Of a stretch of 49,890 nucleotides of DNA, positions 48,742-49,890 are shown one piece after another. The notes below the pieces were generated by a model. That model saw only the letters and a list, made by a program, of their open reading frames with translations. It ran no database searches and was not told the DNA's origin. Within the stretch, counting starts at the first letter, position 1; each line of letters starts with the position of its first letter. Position numbers and translations under genes: made by a program. The stretch is from JBMNKL01 sp050261495 (GTDB lineage: Bacteria > Bacillota > Clostridia > Acetivibrionales > DTU013): NCBI GenBank assembly GCA_050261495.1, contig JBLNDI010000120.1, positions 1 through 49,890 on the forward strand. Direction: 5' to 3'.

Positions 48742-49713
48742 TTGAATATTCAAGGTCCGCTGGGCAAAATAAATATATGGGATAGGCGAATCGCGGATAA
48801 GGCGGTGTTTTTGTTGAAATTGACCGGCAAGCTTGCACATGTTGGCAATGATTATATATTGATTATCACAGGATCCATCGTTGCAGCCTGCTCCATCGAT
48901 ATTTTCCTTGTCCCGCACAGGCTGGCGCCGGGAGGGATGTCCGGGATTGCAACGGTTATCTATTACCTGACCGGAAAAATCTTGCCCGTTGGAGCCATAA
49001 TGCTGATTTTAAATATACCGTTGTTCATTTTCGGATTTAAGTTTATAGGACGCAAGTTTATTGTCAGGACTATTTTCAGCACTATCCTCCTTTCAGTAGG
49101 AATAGACTTTATAAAACCGTATACCGGGATGCTTACCAGGCAGCTTGAATTTGAAAATCCGGCAGGCAGCCCGGATTATCTCTTGTATGCCATATTTGGC
49201 GGTTTCTTTATGGGCATAGGATTGGGACTGGTTTTCAGATCGGGAGCAACGACGGGCGGTACGGACTTGGCTGCCAAAATTGTGCATCATTTCAATCCGG
49301 GGCTTTCAATAGGCAAAACGCTCCTTGCTTTTGATACCGCCGTCATCTTTCTTGCAGCTGTCGCGTTCAGAAGCTTTTTGCTGGCTCTTTATTCGGTGAT
49401 AGCTCTTTATATTTCTTCAAAAATTATTGATATTATGCTGGAGGGAATTAATTTTGCCAAGGCGGTATATATTATTTCGGACCGCGCCGACGACATAGCG
49501 GAAGATATAATGAAAGAACTGGACAGGGGCGTTACCGCCCTGAGGGGAACAGGCATGTACACGGGCAATGAAAAAAAGGTTCTTTTTTGTGTCCTGCACA
49601 GGGGGCAACTGACACTTTTGAAGTCGATAGTAAAAGGGATTGACCCCTCGGCATTTGTCATACTTGGCGAGGTCACCGAAGTACTGGGCGAAGGGTTTAA
49701 AACATATGAATAA
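48742..49713 (+). CDS. YitT family membrane protein (DUF161 plus DUF2179)
   Basis: The 323-aa protein has about five or six transmembrane helices (residues ~37-205; FLVPHRLAPGGMSGIATVIYYLTG and SGATTGGTDLAAKIVHHF are family marks) and a C-terminal cytosolic DUF2179 domain (about 225-315, VYIISDRADDIAEDIMKELDRGVT). Function is unknown across Firmicutes. The true start is uncertain: TTG at 48742 is used here, but GTG at 48805 fits the usual family N-terminus better. Confidence 0.85.
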   Translation: MNIQGPLGKINIWDRRIADKAVFLLKLTGKLAHVGNDYILIITGSIVAACSIDIFLVPHRLAPGGMSGIATVIYYLTGKILPVGAIMLILNIPLFIFGFKFIGRKFIVRTIFSTILLSVGIDFIKPYTGMLTRQLEFENPAGSPDYLLYAIFGGFFMGIGLGLVFRSGATTGGTDLAAKIVHHFNPGLSIGKTLLAFDTAVIFLAAVAFRSFLLALYSVIALYISSKIIDIMLEGINFAKAVYIISDRADDIAEDIMKELDRGVTALRGTGMYTGNEKKVLFCVLHRGQLTLLKSIVKGIDPSAFVILGEVTEVLGEGFKTYE

Positions 49714-49801
49714 AACCAGGGTAATAAATACCAATGAAAATGCAGTGAAAATGACCGAGAAAAACCCGGACACGGAGTAAAATAATCGTAGGAAAAAAGT
49801 A

Positions 49802-49870
49802 AAAGAGACCAATCTTCTTTGGTAAAATAAAGTTGACACAACCCAAAACCAAGGAAGGAGAGGTCTCTTT
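49802..49870 (+). other. Long hairpin over the transposase ribosome-binding site
   Basis: AAAGAGACC (49802-49810) pairs perfectly with GGTCTCTTT (49862-49870). Inside it, CTTCTTTGG pairs 8 of 9 with CCAAGGAAG, part of the AAGGAAGGAG ribosome site. The fold would hide that site in any transcript entering from the left. Confidence 0.6.
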
Positions 49871-49890
49871 GAATAACATTATACAGCAAG
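49869..49890 (+). CDS. Start of an apparent transposase gene (partial, ISLre2/UPF0236-like)
   Basis: TTG at 49869 with GGAG eight bases upstream begins (M)NNIIQQ, the opening of ISLre2/UPF0236-type transposases in my recollection, then the window ends. Too little is present to prove the family. The preceding 65 bp look like an insertion-sequence left end with an internal inverted repeat. Confidence 0.4.

Noticed and set aside
1..49890. CRISPR arrays, rRNA, prophage or integrative-element boundaries
   Set aside because: No regularly spaced repeats, rRNA sequences, integrases or phage genes were seen; the three tRNAs are not followed by attachment-like duplications.

Overview
The window looks like chromosome of a spore-forming anaerobic clostridium, probably from the group around Ruminiclostridium/Acetivibrio (an inference from gene content, not a database match). 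Supporting signs are S-layer-homology (SLH) surface proteins, a SpoVB-type flippase, ECF vitamin-uptake subunits, a CtsR-controlled small heat-shock gene, sigma-D-type promoter sequences, a ferredoxin/FrhB-type protein and the ndoAI-ndoA (MazEF-type) pair. Most genes have strong Shine-Dalgarno sites. There is no CRISPR array, prophage or rRNA. The only mobile-element signal is at the extreme right end.

Layout. 1-9.3 kb is a cell-surface region: a 1131-aa fibronectin-III/SLH protein, a LysM/L,D-transpeptidase, an ECF S component, a P1 (DmpA-type) peptidase, an SLH/transglutaminase protein, and three very short hydrophobic-protein genes on the minus strand that are easily missed. 9.4-12.8 kb has a PilZ protein behind a textbook sigma-D promoter, then a radical-SAM/partner pair of predicted DNA-repair genes behind a LexA-like box, then tRNA-Met and tRNA-Glu. 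13.1-21.8 kb has a secreted beta-propeller protein, a sensor kinase, NfeD, flotillin FloA, a Met/Gly/Pro-rich protein, a LytTR response regulator, a diguanylate cyclase and phosphomannose isomerase. 22.0-28.0 kb is an ABC exporter operon: ATPase, large single-pass accessory protein, two ABC-2 permeases (one apparently starting at CTG) and a multi-pass membrane protein.

28.1-31.8 kb has a second ECF S component overlapping a uridine-kinase-like gene, then tRNA-Arg, a flavodoxin and dusB. 31.9-37.2 kb has mrfA-mrfB (helicase plus DEDD nuclease) behind a second LexA-like palindrome, then the SpoVB-type flippase. 37.2-37.9 kb is hsp20 with two CtsR operators bracketing its promoter. 37.9-44.6 kb is a polysaccharide region: a GT4 / two DUF4330 / O-antigen-ligase operon, a sensor-domain remnant, and an FrhB-type ferredoxin protein with a pyruvyl transferase. 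44.6-49.9 kb has a coiled-coil protein, the NAD(P)HX repair enzyme, ndoAI-ndoA, a WecG/TagA transferase, a YitT-family protein and the first bases of an apparent transposase gene.

The most informative observations are regulatory. Two separate DNA-repair loci carry LexA/DinR-like boxes next to their promoters. A sigma-D promoter precedes the PilZ gene, and a probable second one precedes the FN3/SLH gene. CtsR sites flank the hsp20 promoter about six helical turns apart. Other items worth checking are the paralogous micro-ORFs with only synonymous differences in their core, the kinase-NfeD-FloA-regulator block, the CTG start, and a hairpin that would bury the transposase ribosome-binding site.
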